Positions 55,576 through 64,000 of a stretch of 64,000 nt of DNA are shown in pieces. The DNA is from Pseudobutyrivibrio sp. Lineage in GTDB: Bacteria > Bacillota > Clostridia > Lachnospirales > Lachnospiraceae. The notes under the pieces are model-generated. The model was not told the DNA's origin, searched no databases, and saw only the letters and a program-made list of their open reading frames with translations. The number at the start of each line of letters is the position of its first letter. Position 1 is the stretch's first letter. The translations under genes and the position numbers were made by a program. Where the stretch lies: contig NZ_SVEV01000012.1 of the NCBI RefSeq assembly GCF_015057185.1, positions 24,657 through 88,656 of the forward strand, in the 5' to 3' direction.

Positions 55576-58017
55576 TTATAAAACTTCTGAAATTGAATCC
55601 ACTAAGCTATTATCCCCACCAAAGGAATGAACATATCCCTGAAGAGACTTAGCCTTTTGCATCAGATTCTTAGAACCTGACCATACGAAAATAGACGATT
55701 GTCCCTTTCCATTTTTAGCTTCCTGGATAAGATTAGTAGCTGCACTGTTTCCATCAAAAGCAATAACCATGGAAGGACGTCTCTCGAAAATCTCGTAATT
55801 AAAACTCTTATAAATTCCCATTCCTTGAGACTCAGGGGAAACACGTACCTTGACACCAGCTTCCTTTATCTTTTTAGCCTCTTGTTTTGTAATTACAGCT
55901 GGCACAAAAGAATAAATTCTAAAGCCTTTATCATTGTGTTCAAGTAGATACTTCTCATATCCTGCTAGCTTATGACCAATTACGAAGCAAACCTCTTCGG
56001 GATTAAGATACTCTAATAACTCATCAATTTGCTTTGTAGCATTTGCACTAGGCTTTGTAGATCTATTCTCAGTATTGAAACTTCCTCCCAGTAATACAAC
56101 TGGTAATCTATCCCATGTAATCTCTAAAATTTGCTCTTTTAGCTCTGTATTGGCATCAAGCCCCTCTACAGCCTTTGACTTTCCTTTAGATATCTTTACA
56201 GTCTGCATCTTTTCAAGAAGCACATCCTCTATTTCCCTGTCACCAAGCATTTTCTCAAAGGCTGCCTTCTTCTGAGAATAGGCCTTCTGGCTGTCTTCGA
56301 TAATCTGCCTCTCCGCATCACGCATAAGCTTGAGCTCTGAATCGGAAAGTCCAATCATTTTCTCTAATGACAACTGCTCATCTATGGCATTGGTTCCATA
56401 GAGGGCTGCACCATCAGTACCCTGAACACAGGCAATTCCCTGCTTCAAATATGTCTTCAATGGATGCTTTTCCAGAGTATTCAAATTGTTTAGACGCACG
56501 TTACTTGTAATTTGGAATTCAAGTACAACATTATTATCCTTAAGCTGCTTTAAAGCCTCGCGCCCCTTTTTACTAGTTGGACTGTAGGTATAAAGTCCAT
56601 GACCCAATCGCATCTTTGGCATAGGCTGACCTGGTGCCAAGGAGTCTCTTACACACTCTATAGAATGAGCTATATTATCCTTTTGACTATCATTCTCTCC
56701 GGCATGCACGCGTATAACAAAGCTTGGGTCAGCTGCTGCTATCTTGCAAATTTCCTTGAAGGCAGGCTTCAGTGTGATTATGTCGTTAATCTCCTCACCT
56801 ACAAAATCGCAACCTGCAACATAAGGATCAAGGGCTGTAGCTTTAAGCACCTCAAGATTCTGCTCCAAATAATTTTCTGGTGTAACCGCATCCTTGATAA
56901 TTGTAAGAGGAATACGTCGCATAGCTGCGAGGAAACGGATCATAACTCCTGTTTCCTTATAAATGCTTGGCATAACAGCGTGAGTTTGACGAAGCATTTC
57001 AAGAGATTCGTATTTTTTTACAAGAGTTGTATCACTTATCTCCGCATAATATATACCTTGCTTTTTATAGCTTCTAGCAATCCAAAGAAGCTTATCCTGG
57101 AAAATTGTATTATTACAGTAGGCAGGATTTTCCTTATCTCGAATCATCTGACGAAGTGAATTTTTCACATCCTCATCTGGAATCATATCAACCTTTGAAA
57201 GGTCAATTTTATACTCACTTTCAGCACCCTTGCAGAAAACATAACGATAAAGATATACCTTTTCCAAATTCGTAAATACGGCCTGTCCATCTTTGATTAC
57301 AGCAAGAGAACCCCTTATTTTGACTATATTCTCCTCTGCATTGTCCATGTTATTAAGAATTAAATCTGCGAAATTGATGAAGGTATTATCGTTAATTCTT
57401 CTGTCTAGATACTTGCCCTGAAGTCCAGAGGATACGAACTGTTTTGCAACCTTTTCGCGCTGCTCATTGAGGCGCTGCCACTGAAGCTCTGTAAGCTTCA
57501 AATCAAGCTTTTTTACATAATAAAGCGGATATCTGATTTGATGAGAAATACCTAACGCAATAAGCACATCACCAGACAAATTACCATTCATATGAGTGTG
57601 TAAATCTGCTCTGAATTTGAGTTCTCTACGTATATACGTTTTAAAAATAGTTTTATCCACAGGTAGGACAAAATCCTTTGTCTGACTCATAAGAGTCTTT
57701 GCGATGGCTGGTATGGTAGCCTTTACCTCAACTGTGCCATCAGGATAAATGCTTGCAACCTCAGTATCTCGCAACATGAAAACATAGCTTTCTCTGTTGC
57801 TGCCATCTATAAAGCATGGAACCTCCCCCTCAATGATGAGCATTTTATCCTCATCCTCTGTAAGAGGCAAATTGCAAATCTTGGCAATATTTCTAATAAG
57901 ATTGCCTGTGCCATGATTTGGTGTCTTTAGCACAAAAAACATCTTATCCAAATCCTTATATAGATTTACAATAATATCCTTTTCATTATCTAAAAAAAAG
58001 CATGTAAAATATGTCAT
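55576..58017 (-). CDS. Large adenosine-deaminase-like protein with C-terminal Rossmann-like (possibly SLOG) domain
   Basis: 813 residues, far longer than metabolic adenosine deaminases (about 330-350). Metal and catalytic residues of the family are present: His140 and His142 in DLHTHMNGNLSG, His438 and Glu441 in VHAGEND, His473 in LGHGLY and Asp535 in QGTDGAA. About 290 residues separate the first two motifs, a large insertion. An N-terminal 130-residue region and a C-terminal domain (about 640-813; LPVVLLGGSFNTENRST, VCFVIGHKLAGYEKYL) surround it. The last resembles a nucleotide-binding Rossmann/SLOG fold. Size recalls RADAR RdrB, but no RdrA ATPase is adjacent. It begins 18 nt after a SpoU methyltransferase gene. 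Confidence 0.72.
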   Translation of the reverse strand: MTYFTCFFLDNEKDIIVNLYKDLDKMFFVLKTPNHGTGNLIRNIAKICNLPLTEDEDKMLIIEGEVPCFIDGSNRESYVFMLRDTEVASIYPDGTVEVKATIPAIAKTLMSQTKDFVLPVDKTIFKTYIRRELKFRADLHTHMNGNLSGDVLIALGISHQIRYPLYYVKKLDLKLTELQWQRLNEQREKVAKQFVSSGLQGKYLDRRINDNTFINFADLILNNMDNAEENIVKIRGSLAVIKDGQAVFTNLEKVYLYRYVFCKGAESEYKIDLSKVDMIPDEDVKNSLRQMIRDKENPAYCNNTIFQDKLLWIARSYKKQGIYYAEISDTTLVKKYESLEMLRQTHAVMPSIYKETGVMIRFLAAMRRIPLTIIKDAVTPENYLEQNLEVLKATALDPYVAGCDFVGEEINDIITLKPAFKEICKIAAADPSFVIRVHAGENDSQKDNIAHSIECVRDSLAPGQPMPKMRLGHGLYTYSPTSKKGREALKQLKDNNVVLEFQITSNVRLNNLNTLEKHPLKTYLKQGIACVQGTDGAALYGTNAIDEQLSLEKMIGLSDSELKLMRDAERQIIEDSQKAYSQKKAAFEKMLGDREIEDVLLEKMQTVKISKGKSKAVEGLDANTELKEQILEITWDRLPVVLLGGSFNTENRSTKPSANATKQIDELLEYLNPEEVCFVIGHKLAGYEKYLLEHNDKGFRIYSFVPAVITKQEAKKIKEAGVKVRVSPESQGMGIYKSFNYEIFERRPSMVIAFDGNSAATNLIQEAKNGKGQSSIFVWSGSKNLMQKAKSLQGYVHSFGGDNSLVDSISEVL

Positions 58018-58035
58018 TCAAATAACCTCAGCATT

Positions 58036-58848
58036 TTATTTTCCACATAACTCCCAAAAAGTCACTGCAGAAGCCGCTGCAACATTGAGGGAATCCACAT
58101 CATGATGCATAGGAATAATAGTGACAAAATCGCTTTTCTCTAATGTTTCATCCTTTATTCCCGTACTTTCAGTTCCAAATATAATAGCTATTTTTTCAGG
58201 TTTCTTCAACTCCTCTGAAGAAAGTGGTATGGCATTTTCTTTTAATGCCATTGAAACAATAGAATATCCAGCCTCATGCAATTTGTCTGGATAGCAAATT
58301 CCCTTCTCAAAATAGGTCCATGGTACCTGAAATGAAGTACCCATAGCTACACGTGCTGCTCTCCTATAAAATGGATCTGCACAGTCATGAGTAAGAAAGA
58401 TTGCATCAACTCCAAGTGCAGCTGCAGATCTAAAAATAGCGCCAACATTAGTTGGATTCATTACATCCTCAAGAATAGCTATTTTGGTTGATGCTTCAAG
58501 CAATTCTCTTACTTCTGGAAGCTGTGGTCTTCTAAAGGCGGCCAGCACTCCCCTTGTTAAATTAAATCCAGTAATTTTATTAATTACATTAAGAGGCGCT
58601 ACAAAAAAATCTATATCAGCATCAACAGTAGCCAAAAGGCTCTGTACCACCTCTGTTTCATATGCCTTTTCTTCTATGAGAAAGGCAAGTGGCTCGCATC
58701 CTCTATTAATGGCTCTTTCAATAACATTTGGTGTCTCAGCTATAAACACCCCACCATTCGGCTCGAAATAATGATAAAGCTGAGCCTCATTGTACTTTGT
58801 AAAAACATCTACTCGTTCATCATTTATATCATTAATTATTATTTTCAT
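58036..58848 (-). CDS. TrmH/SpoU-family RNA 2'-O-methyltransferase
   Basis: 270 residues. An N-terminal substrate-binding domain is followed by the SpoU knot with motif 1 EDVMNPTNVGAIFRSAAALG, motif 2 IIFGTESTGI and motif 3 IPMHHDVDSLNVAAASAV. It methylates a ribose 2'-OH in tRNA or rRNA; which site is unclear. It is the first gene of a likely operon with the ADA-like and HTH-Uma2 genes. Confidence 0.88.
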   Translation of the reverse strand: MKIIINDINDERVDVFTKYNEAQLYHYFEPNGGVFIAETPNVIERAINRGCEPLAFLIEEKAYETEVVQSLLATVDADIDFFVAPLNVINKITGFNLTRGVLAAFRRPQLPEVRELLEASTKIAILEDVMNPTNVGAIFRSAAALGVDAIFLTHDCADPFYRRAARVAMGTSFQVPWTYFEKGICYPDKLHEAGYSIVSMALKENAIPLSSEELKKPEKIAIIFGTESTGIKDETLEKSDFVTIIPMHHDVDSLNVAAASAVTFWELCGK

Positions 58849-58892
58849 TCATCAAAATCCTGTTAAATCTATACTCCTGAATAATTTCTTTC

Positions 58893-58901
58893 ATTATACC
58901 A
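58893..58901 (-). promoter_or_regulatory. Extended -10 promoter before the SpoU methyltransferase gene
   Basis: On the minus strand TGG-TATAAT at 58901-58893, about 45 nt before the ATG, with a weak -35. It would drive the methyltransferase, ADA-like, HTH-Uma2 and LysR genes. Confidence 0.45.
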
Positions 58902-58984
58902 AAATAATAGAAAACTTTGCTAAAGAAGTTAGATTACCTAGCAAGAAAACAAAAAGGGCTCTATGTTAAATAATTGCCCCTATT

Positions 58985-59014
58985 TAAAAAAAGAGCCTGC
59001 CTTGCGGCAAGCTC
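58985..59014 (-). terminator. Intrinsic terminator after the NSS symporter gene
   Basis: On the minus strand GAGC-TTGCC-GCAA-GGCAG-GCTC forms a short GC-rich hairpin followed by TTTTTTT. Confidence 0.82.
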
Positions 59015-59020
59015 AATGCT

Positions 59021-60388
59021 TTACATTTGAATAATTCCCAATACGTTAAGTATTGCACTGACAAGAATTATGACAACAAACAATGGGCAAAGGAATTTAA
59101 TCATAAATGAAAAAATAGCCTTTCGTTTAAATGGATGATTTTCCTGCTCAACCTCTGCCTCGAGCTTCTCCACAGTCATGAACTTTGTAACAAGAATACA
59201 TGTGGCAATGGCTGCAATTGGCATCATAATTGAGTTTGTAAGGAAATCAAAAAAATCCAAAAACTGCATTCCAATAATTTTAACACCTGAAAGTGGTCCA
59301 TTTCCTAATGAAGATAGACTTCCAAGGACTATCATAATTGCAGCCATAATATTAACGCCTCTTTTTCTATCCCACTGGAACTCATCTGAGAATGTAGATA
59401 CAGCACTCTCAGTCAAAGCAATAGCACTTGTTACTGCTGCGAACAATACCAATGCAAAAAAAACAATACCGATTACTCTACCAAATCCCATGCTAGCAAA
59501 AATCTTTGGCATAGTGATAAACATAAGTGAAGGTCCGGCCTTAAGTGTAGTCTCATCACCACCTGTAAATGCAAAAACAGCTGGAATAATCATAAGGCTG
59601 GCCATGATAGCGATAGCTGTATCAAAAATCTCTACTTGCTTTGTGGACTCCTCAATACTTACTTCCTTTTTAACATAGGAACCAAAGGTAATGAGAATAC
59701 CCATAGCAATAGAAAGCGAATAAAACATCTGCCCCATGGCTGTAACAACAGTCATAATTGAAAAGTTCTCAAATTCAGGAATGAAAAGATATTTTACACC
59801 TGCAAAAGCACCTGGTCTTGTAACAGAATATACGCAGATTACTACTGCAAGTAATACAAGTAATGGCATAACAAATTTAGAAACACGCTCAATACCATTT
59901 TCTACTCCCATGTAAATAACTATCAATACTAAAATCGAAAATACGATAAACCATATTTCAGACTCAGCACCGTTTGTTATGAAATCTGTAAAGAAAGTAT
60001 CAGTCGCCATTACAGATGCATCATTTCTGATATATTCAAATAGATATTTGCATACCCATCCACCAATTACAGAATAATAAGGAACGATTAATATTGGGAT
60101 AATAGCATTAATCCATCCACCCAAAGTCATTAGCTTGTTATTACTTAATGTATTAAATGCTCCTACAGGACTTTTATTTGTATAACGGCCAATAGCTGTC
60201 TCAGCCACAATCATCGTATATCCAAATGTTAATGCCAAAACTACATATACAATTAAGAAAATACCTCCACCGTATTTTGCGCAAAGATATGGAAATCTCC
60301 AAATATTTCCCAAACCAACTGATGCTCCTGCGGCTGAGAGCACGAATCCAATTTTTCCTGAAAAACTACCGCGATTACCTTGTTTCAA
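59021..60388 (-). CDS. Neurotransmitter:sodium symporter (NSS) family transporter
   Basis: 455 residues, eleven to twelve membrane helices. The sodium-site signature ASVGLGNIWRFPYLCAKYGG in helix 1 is diagnostic of the LeuT/NSS fold. Bacterial members import amino acids with sodium. The start codon is TTG at 60388, with GGAGGGAG 6 nt upstream. It is monocistronic; the substrate (Leu, Trp, Tyr or other) cannot be told by eye. Confidence 0.93.
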   Translation of the reverse strand: MKQGNRGSFSGKIGFVLSAAGASVGLGNIWRFPYLCAKYGGGIFLIVYVVLALTFGYTMIVAETAIGRYTNKSPVGAFNTLSNNKLMTLGGWINAIIPILIVPYYSVIGGWVCKYLFEYIRNDASVMATDTFFTDFITNGAESEIWFIVFSILVLIVIYMGVENGIERVSKFVMPLLVLLAVVICVYSVTRPGAFAGVKYLFIPEFENFSIMTVVTAMGQMFYSLSIAMGILITFGSYVKKEVSIEESTKQVEIFDTAIAIMASLMIIPAVFAFTGGDETTLKAGPSLMFITMPKIFASMGFGRVIGIVFFALVLFAAVTSAIALTESAVSTFSDEFQWDRKRGVNIMAAIMIVLGSLSSLGNGPLSGVKIIGMQFLDFFDFLTNSIMMPIAAIATCILVTKFMTVEKLEAEVEQENHPFKRKAIFSFMIKFLCPLFVVIILVSAILNVLGIIQM

Positions 60389-60469
60389 TTTATTCTCCCT
60401 CCGAGTATTACTTTAGCAATTTAATGCTTTATGACTTTAGGCTGCTAAATTGCACTCACTTAGTATAGC

Positions 60470-60504
60470 AAAAAAAATAGCTCTAAGAAAGTATCTTAGA
60501 GCTA
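60470..60504 (-). terminator. Intrinsic terminator after the DUF815 gene
   Basis: TAGCTCTAAGA pairs perfectly with TCTTAGAGCTA around AAGTA; on the minus strand eight T follow. Confidence 0.88.
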
Positions 60505-60527
60505 AAAGTTTAATTTTGTATTAATTT

Positions 60528-61826
60528 TTATCCAAGCAAGTGATTAATAAATTGTTGGGCCGTTCTACCTGAAAGACCACCTTGCTCCATTTCCCATACC
60601 TTTGCTTTTGCTATTATTTCCTCATCTGGCATGTCAATTCCTGCTCGTTTTGCAAGACCTAGAACAATCTCGATATACTCTTTTTGCATTGGCTTAGAGT
60701 AGCTAATGGTAACTCCAAAACGATGTACCAATGAAAGCTTCTCTTCAACTGTATCAGAATGATGTCTGTCATCAGTATTAGTCTGATCATTTCTATCATT
60801 CCACGTTTCTTTTATGAGATGACGTCTATTAGAGGTAGCATAAATCAAAATATTATCAGGTTTTGTCTCTACACCACCTTCTATTACAGCCTTCAAAAAT
60901 TTGTACTCAATTTCATGTTCCTCAAAAGATAAGTCATCCATGTAGATTATGTACTTATAATTTCTATTCTTAATGCTGGCTATAATTTTTGATAGATATC
61001 TAAACTGGTGCTTATAGATTTCTATCATTCTAAGTCCTCTATCATAGTACTGGTTAACAATAGCCTTGATGCTAGTAGATTTACCTGTACCACTGTCGCC
61101 AAACAACAATACATTATTGGCTTTTTTACCGTTAACAAAGCTCTCGGTATTAGCAATTAATTGCTGCTTTTGATATTCATATCCAATCAAATCATCTAGA
61201 ACAACTTCGTCCATATTGTTAATTGGGACAAATACAATATCATTATTTCCCGTTTCTTCGATTCTAAATGCCTTGTTAAGGCCAAACATTCCTACACCAT
61301 ATGCCTTGTAGAAATCCGTAATTACGGTAAAGAAATCTTTTTCATCCTTGGCATCCTCAAGGGACTTAGAAAGTGTACGAACCTTTTCACTTACACTTCG
61401 ATTGTACATTTGTTGATTCTTTTTAACGGCACTGTAATTTGTAAAAACAGAAAAAGAGCCAATCTCCAATTCCTTTTCTATAGTTGAAAAATCGTAATCA
61501 AAAATCTCTTTTAATATCTTAAAATCGTTTTCAACTAGATAGTTAACTGAACCAGGCTTTACCTCTGTTTTTTCAGTAACAAGCGAAAAAGGATTTTCGT
61601 TTGTGATAATGTAATAGGCTATGTAGTTATGCCATAAATTGTCATCAAATCCATAATCTGTAGCAAGCATGAGAAGCTGCTTAGAAATAGCATTGATTTC
61701 TCTGGTTATCTCTCGTTTATTGAACTCGCCTGCTTCTACCTTATCAATTGCCCGCCCCAACTGATAAAGAATACTCTCTTCTGTCAAATCACCATACATT
61801 AGTAGTCTTGAAATTTTTTCGTACAT
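60528..61826 (-). CDS. DUF815-family AAA ATPase
   Basis: 432 residues. An N-terminal helical region of about 190 residues is followed by a AAA core: Walker A LLFGDSGTGKSTS (about 245), Walker B YIIYMDDLSFEE, and sensor ILIYATSNRRHL. The C-terminus GGLSGRTAQQFINHLLG is typical of DUF815. The family's biological role is unsettled. It starts 25 nt after the GGDEF gene and shares its transcript, and is closed by a strong terminator. Confidence 0.9.
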   Translation of the reverse strand: MYEKISRLLMYGDLTEESILYQLGRAIDKVEAGEFNKREITREINAISKQLLMLATDYGFDDNLWHNYIAYYIITNENPFSLVTEKTEVKPGSVNYLVENDFKILKEIFDYDFSTIEKELEIGSFSVFTNYSAVKKNQQMYNRSVSEKVRTLSKSLEDAKDEKDFFTVITDFYKAYGVGMFGLNKAFRIEETGNNDIVFVPINNMDEVVLDDLIGYEYQKQQLIANTESFVNGKKANNVLLFGDSGTGKSTSIKAIVNQYYDRGLRMIEIYKHQFRYLSKIIASIKNRNYKYIIYMDDLSFEEHEIEYKFLKAVIEGGVETKPDNILIYATSNRRHLIKETWNDRNDQTNTDDRHHSDTVEEKLSLVHRFGVTISYSKPMQKEYIEIVLGLAKRAGIDMPDEEIIAKAKVWEMEQGGLSGRTAQQFINHLLG

Positions 61827-61851
61827 ATTCTCGCCTCTTCTTATCTGTTAA

Positions 61852-63867
61852 CTATTTCACTTCTTCTTTTAAATACTTTTTGTTCTTGTACATTTCGCCA
61901 TCAGCACGTTCAAAAATCTGAGAAACCAGAGTATCTCTTTCAGGCTCGTATTCCGCCATTCCACAAGCCAACACAGGTCCATTACCACTTTTTTGATTCT
62001 CTATAACCTGACTGCGAAGTTTATTTAACAACTCATGTCTCGCTTTAAAATCATTACCACGTATGAATACCACAAATTCATCGCCGCCAATTCTAAATAC
62101 CGGGCTATGAACATATGTATCGCATAATAGCTTGGCAGATGCTTTAATATATTCATCACCTGCCGCATGGCCTAAAGTGTCATTTATCTTTTTCAAATTA
62201 TTAGCATCGCTGACAACAAGTCCAAATGGCAAGTAATCCATACCGCTATCCAGATTTGCCTGTACTGATTCTTCCAACTCTTTATAGGCTTTCTTGTTCT
62301 TGATGCCAGTTAATTCATCACGCCTTGCCTGCTCCTTTTCATTATTTAATTCCTTTTGGTGAAGTTTTTCTCGCTTAACTTCATCATCAATATTCTCTAT
62401 TGCAATAATGAAATGAGTTCCGTCGCTAGTCTTGCGCACTTTCATGCGTGTATAGTGTGGCTTATTGTTTTCCAACGTTCTATAATCTATTGTATCTCCT
62501 TTACTAATTTCAAGAGCAGAAATCATATTATCTCTATTAATAAATTCTAAAAGCATATCCCTGTCTTGTTTATGAATAACCTTTGGGATATTCTCGTAGC
62601 ATTCTTCAAAGAAATTATCACCTGACTCGCTCAATTCTAATTGACCAAAAACATTGTCTACTCCATAACTTACATACGAAGAATCTTCAATGTTCACATA
62701 ATAAATAACATCATAATTAGATGCAAGACTCTCTGCAATCTGTGTAAAAGTAACAGTCTTTTGTTGGTTTTCCCTGTTCAATTTTTCAGCCTGAAGCTCA
62801 TCTTCTATATCTTTTATGAAAATAATGAAATACTGTCCATCGCCAGTACGCATTGCTGTGAATAAGAAATATCTAGGCTCACCATCTATTACAAGTCGAT
62901 ACTTAAATGAAAATGAACGTTTACCCTCAAGTGCTTCTAGCAGTGTTTCTTTATTGTAAAAGCTTCTTGCATACTCTTTGTCATCTTCATAGACATAATC
63001 ATCCAGATTATGCATAGTCTCCTTAAAAAAGTCCTTGCCACGAGTAGGCACATTCATAGACATATATTTTTGACTCTTGGCAAATTCCAGGTACTCTCCT
63101 GTTTCTATAAAAATGTAATATATGACTTCATAGTCCTCAGCCATTGTGGCTGCAATATTATCATGAACTGCTCTCTCTCTTTTTACGCCAGCATCACCAA
63201 AAGAGTGTACAACGCATATTCCTATCATAAGTCCTATGGCATATAATGGAAAAATTACAAGCAAAGTCTGCAACACTAGAAATACACCCATAATAATGCT
63301 AGTTGTTGCCACTGCCATATATCGAACTTTTTTTTGACCTATTGATTTATATGCAATATGAAACATATACATAGATGTTACAAAATAGAAAATCGACTGC
63401 AAAATATATGTGATATATCTACCAGATTCAGCAATATACTCATGATTGCGAGTGAAGTCGAAAATAAATCGGTGATAGTGGTTTATCATCAGATATATAA
63501 GCCCTAATATAAACATAATCCAGACACTATAAATCAACAACTTGCTTAGTCGTCCACTTCTGTCCAAATATGCCACTATGTACCTTACCCATGTAAGCAT
63601 AGTCATTAGCATAAAAATAAAATAAAAAACTGTATCTGAATATAAAATAGGAAAAAGTGCTGGGACTTCATGATATTGGTATAATATTCCCCATAAAATA
63701 TCCACAACAAAATATCCATTAACTGCCATCAAAAATTGACCATATCTAATGGATACGATTTCCTTTTTACCTTTATTTTTTTCACTTAGTTTGGCTTCCT
63801 TAAAGAATTCCCAATTTAAAATCAAATTAACTATTAGTGCAAACGCACTGACCACTGAATAAATCAT
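61852..63867 (-). CDS. Membrane GGDEF protein (predicted diguanylate cyclase) with two PAS-like repeats
   Basis: 671 residues. Six to seven membrane helices occupy about 1-220. Two similar PAS-like regions follow (about 240-365 and 375-500); both contain DVIYYV/IYYIFIE, SYVSYG/EYLEFAK and a HFIIAIENIDDE/YFIIFIKDIEDE end, so one looks like a duplicate of the other. The GGDEF domain covers about 505-665 with intact GGDEF at about 593. The RxxD inhibitory site is absent (YVHS occupies that position), so product feedback is unlikely. It synthesises c-di-GMP in response to a membrane or ligand signal. Confidence 0.92.
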   Translation of the reverse strand: MIYSVVSAFALIVNLILNWEFFKEAKLSEKNKGKKEIVSIRYGQFLMAVNGYFVVDILWGILYQYHEVPALFPILYSDTVFYFIFMLMTMLTWVRYIVAYLDRSGRLSKLLIYSVWIMFILGLIYLMINHYHRFIFDFTRNHEYIAESGRYITYILQSIFYFVTSMYMFHIAYKSIGQKKVRYMAVATTSIIMGVFLVLQTLLVIFPLYAIGLMIGICVVHSFGDAGVKRERAVHDNIAATMAEDYEVIYYIFIETGEYLEFAKSQKYMSMNVPTRGKDFFKETMHNLDDYVYEDDKEYARSFYNKETLLEALEGKRSFSFKYRLVIDGEPRYFLFTAMRTGDGQYFIIFIKDIEDELQAEKLNRENQQKTVTFTQIAESLASNYDVIYYVNIEDSSYVSYGVDNVFGQLELSESGDNFFEECYENIPKVIHKQDRDMLLEFINRDNMISALEISKGDTIDYRTLENNKPHYTRMKVRKTSDGTHFIIAIENIDDEVKREKLHQKELNNEKEQARRDELTGIKNKKAYKELEESVQANLDSGMDYLPFGLVVSDANNLKKINDTLGHAAGDEYIKASAKLLCDTYVHSPVFRIGGDEFVVFIRGNDFKARHELLNKLRSQVIENQKSGNGPVLACGMAEYEPERDTLVSQIFERADGEMYKNKKYLKEEVK

Positions 63868-64000
63868 CTAAATGTATATGTCTCCCCATAGATTTCAACA
63901 TTTTTACATTACTATTATAGTCTTTGATTAACAAAATTAGTGAATTTTCACTTTCTTTTTACAACTTTTATCTCTATTTGAGTAAAAATACACTCAAAAA

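Noticed and set aside
55576..58017. Complete RADAR anti-phage system
   Set aside because: No RdrA-type ATPase lies next to the ADA-like gene; the nearest ATPases (DUF815, HerA-like) are not RdrA and are in other operons.

Overview
The window reads as chromosome from a low-GC, anaerobic, motile, butyrate-forming Lachnospiraceae bacterium close to Butyrivibrio, Pseudobutyrivibrio or Roseburia. The evidence is AT-rich DNA with strong AGGAGG-type ribosome sites and a butyryl-CoA:acetate CoA-transferase of the Roseburia/Butyrivibrio type. L-lactate dehydrogenase, ATP-type PEP carboxykinase, flagellin, chemoreceptors and intracellular xylo-/beta-glucoside catabolism genes agree with this. I see no integrase, insertion sequence, prophage, rRNA, tRNA or CRISPR array. 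Most genes lie on the minus strand.

Layout. 1-7.2 kb: truncated pckA, the metNIQ methionine importer, a citrate synthase on the plus strand, and an ECF sigma factor with its DUF4179 membrane partner behind a canonical ECF promoter. 7.3-14.4 kb: a seven-gene operon resembling dlt. It encodes a surface transglutaminase-like protein, an Asp/Glu-type racemase, an adenylating ligase, a carrier protein, an MBOAT acyltransferase, an SGNH-like protein with Cys in place of the nucleophilic Ser, and a D-aminoacyl-tRNA deacylase. 14.4-17.6 kb: a HerA-like ATPase and two-subunit L-serine dehydratase. 17.6-24.6 kb: an acetylated-oligosaccharide locus (acetylesterase, AraC regulator, ABC importer, GH43 enzyme). 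24.6-29 kb: butyryl-CoA transferase, a zinc-ribbon membrane protein, a 1.17-kb non-coding region with an eleven-unit 53-bp repeat array, and a thioesterase.

29-40 kb: hybrid histidine kinase with a small partner gene, a TPR/exported-protein pair, a thioredoxin-reductase-like/thioredoxin/OhrR-like operon behind an operator-rich promoter, a chemoreceptor, flagellin, a PTS-IIC-like permease and lactate dehydrogenase. 40-50 kb: rRNA methyltransferase, HAD phosphatase, a beta-glucoside PTS operon controlled by LicT with two antiterminator/terminator switches, and a second chemoreceptor. 50-64 kb: OFA-family transporter with a long structured leader, a two-copy structured repeat, an old-yellow-enzyme-type reductase, LysR, an HTH-Uma2 fusion, a large adenosine-deaminase-like protein with an extra Rossmann-like domain, a SpoU methyltransferase, an NSS symporter, a DUF815 ATPase and a GGDEF protein.

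The strongest unexplained signals are four. (1) A roughly 84-89-nt structured motif in three copies has covarying stems, a 5' GTAG, an invariant CAAGC/GCTTG stem and paired GA internal loops. (2) A 53-bp tandem array lies beside two dyads of identical geometry. (3) The dlt-like operon contains a racemase and a D-aminoacyl-tRNA deacylase. (4) The 813-residue ADA-like protein sits next to an HTH-Uma2 gene whose ribosome site is buried in a hairpin.
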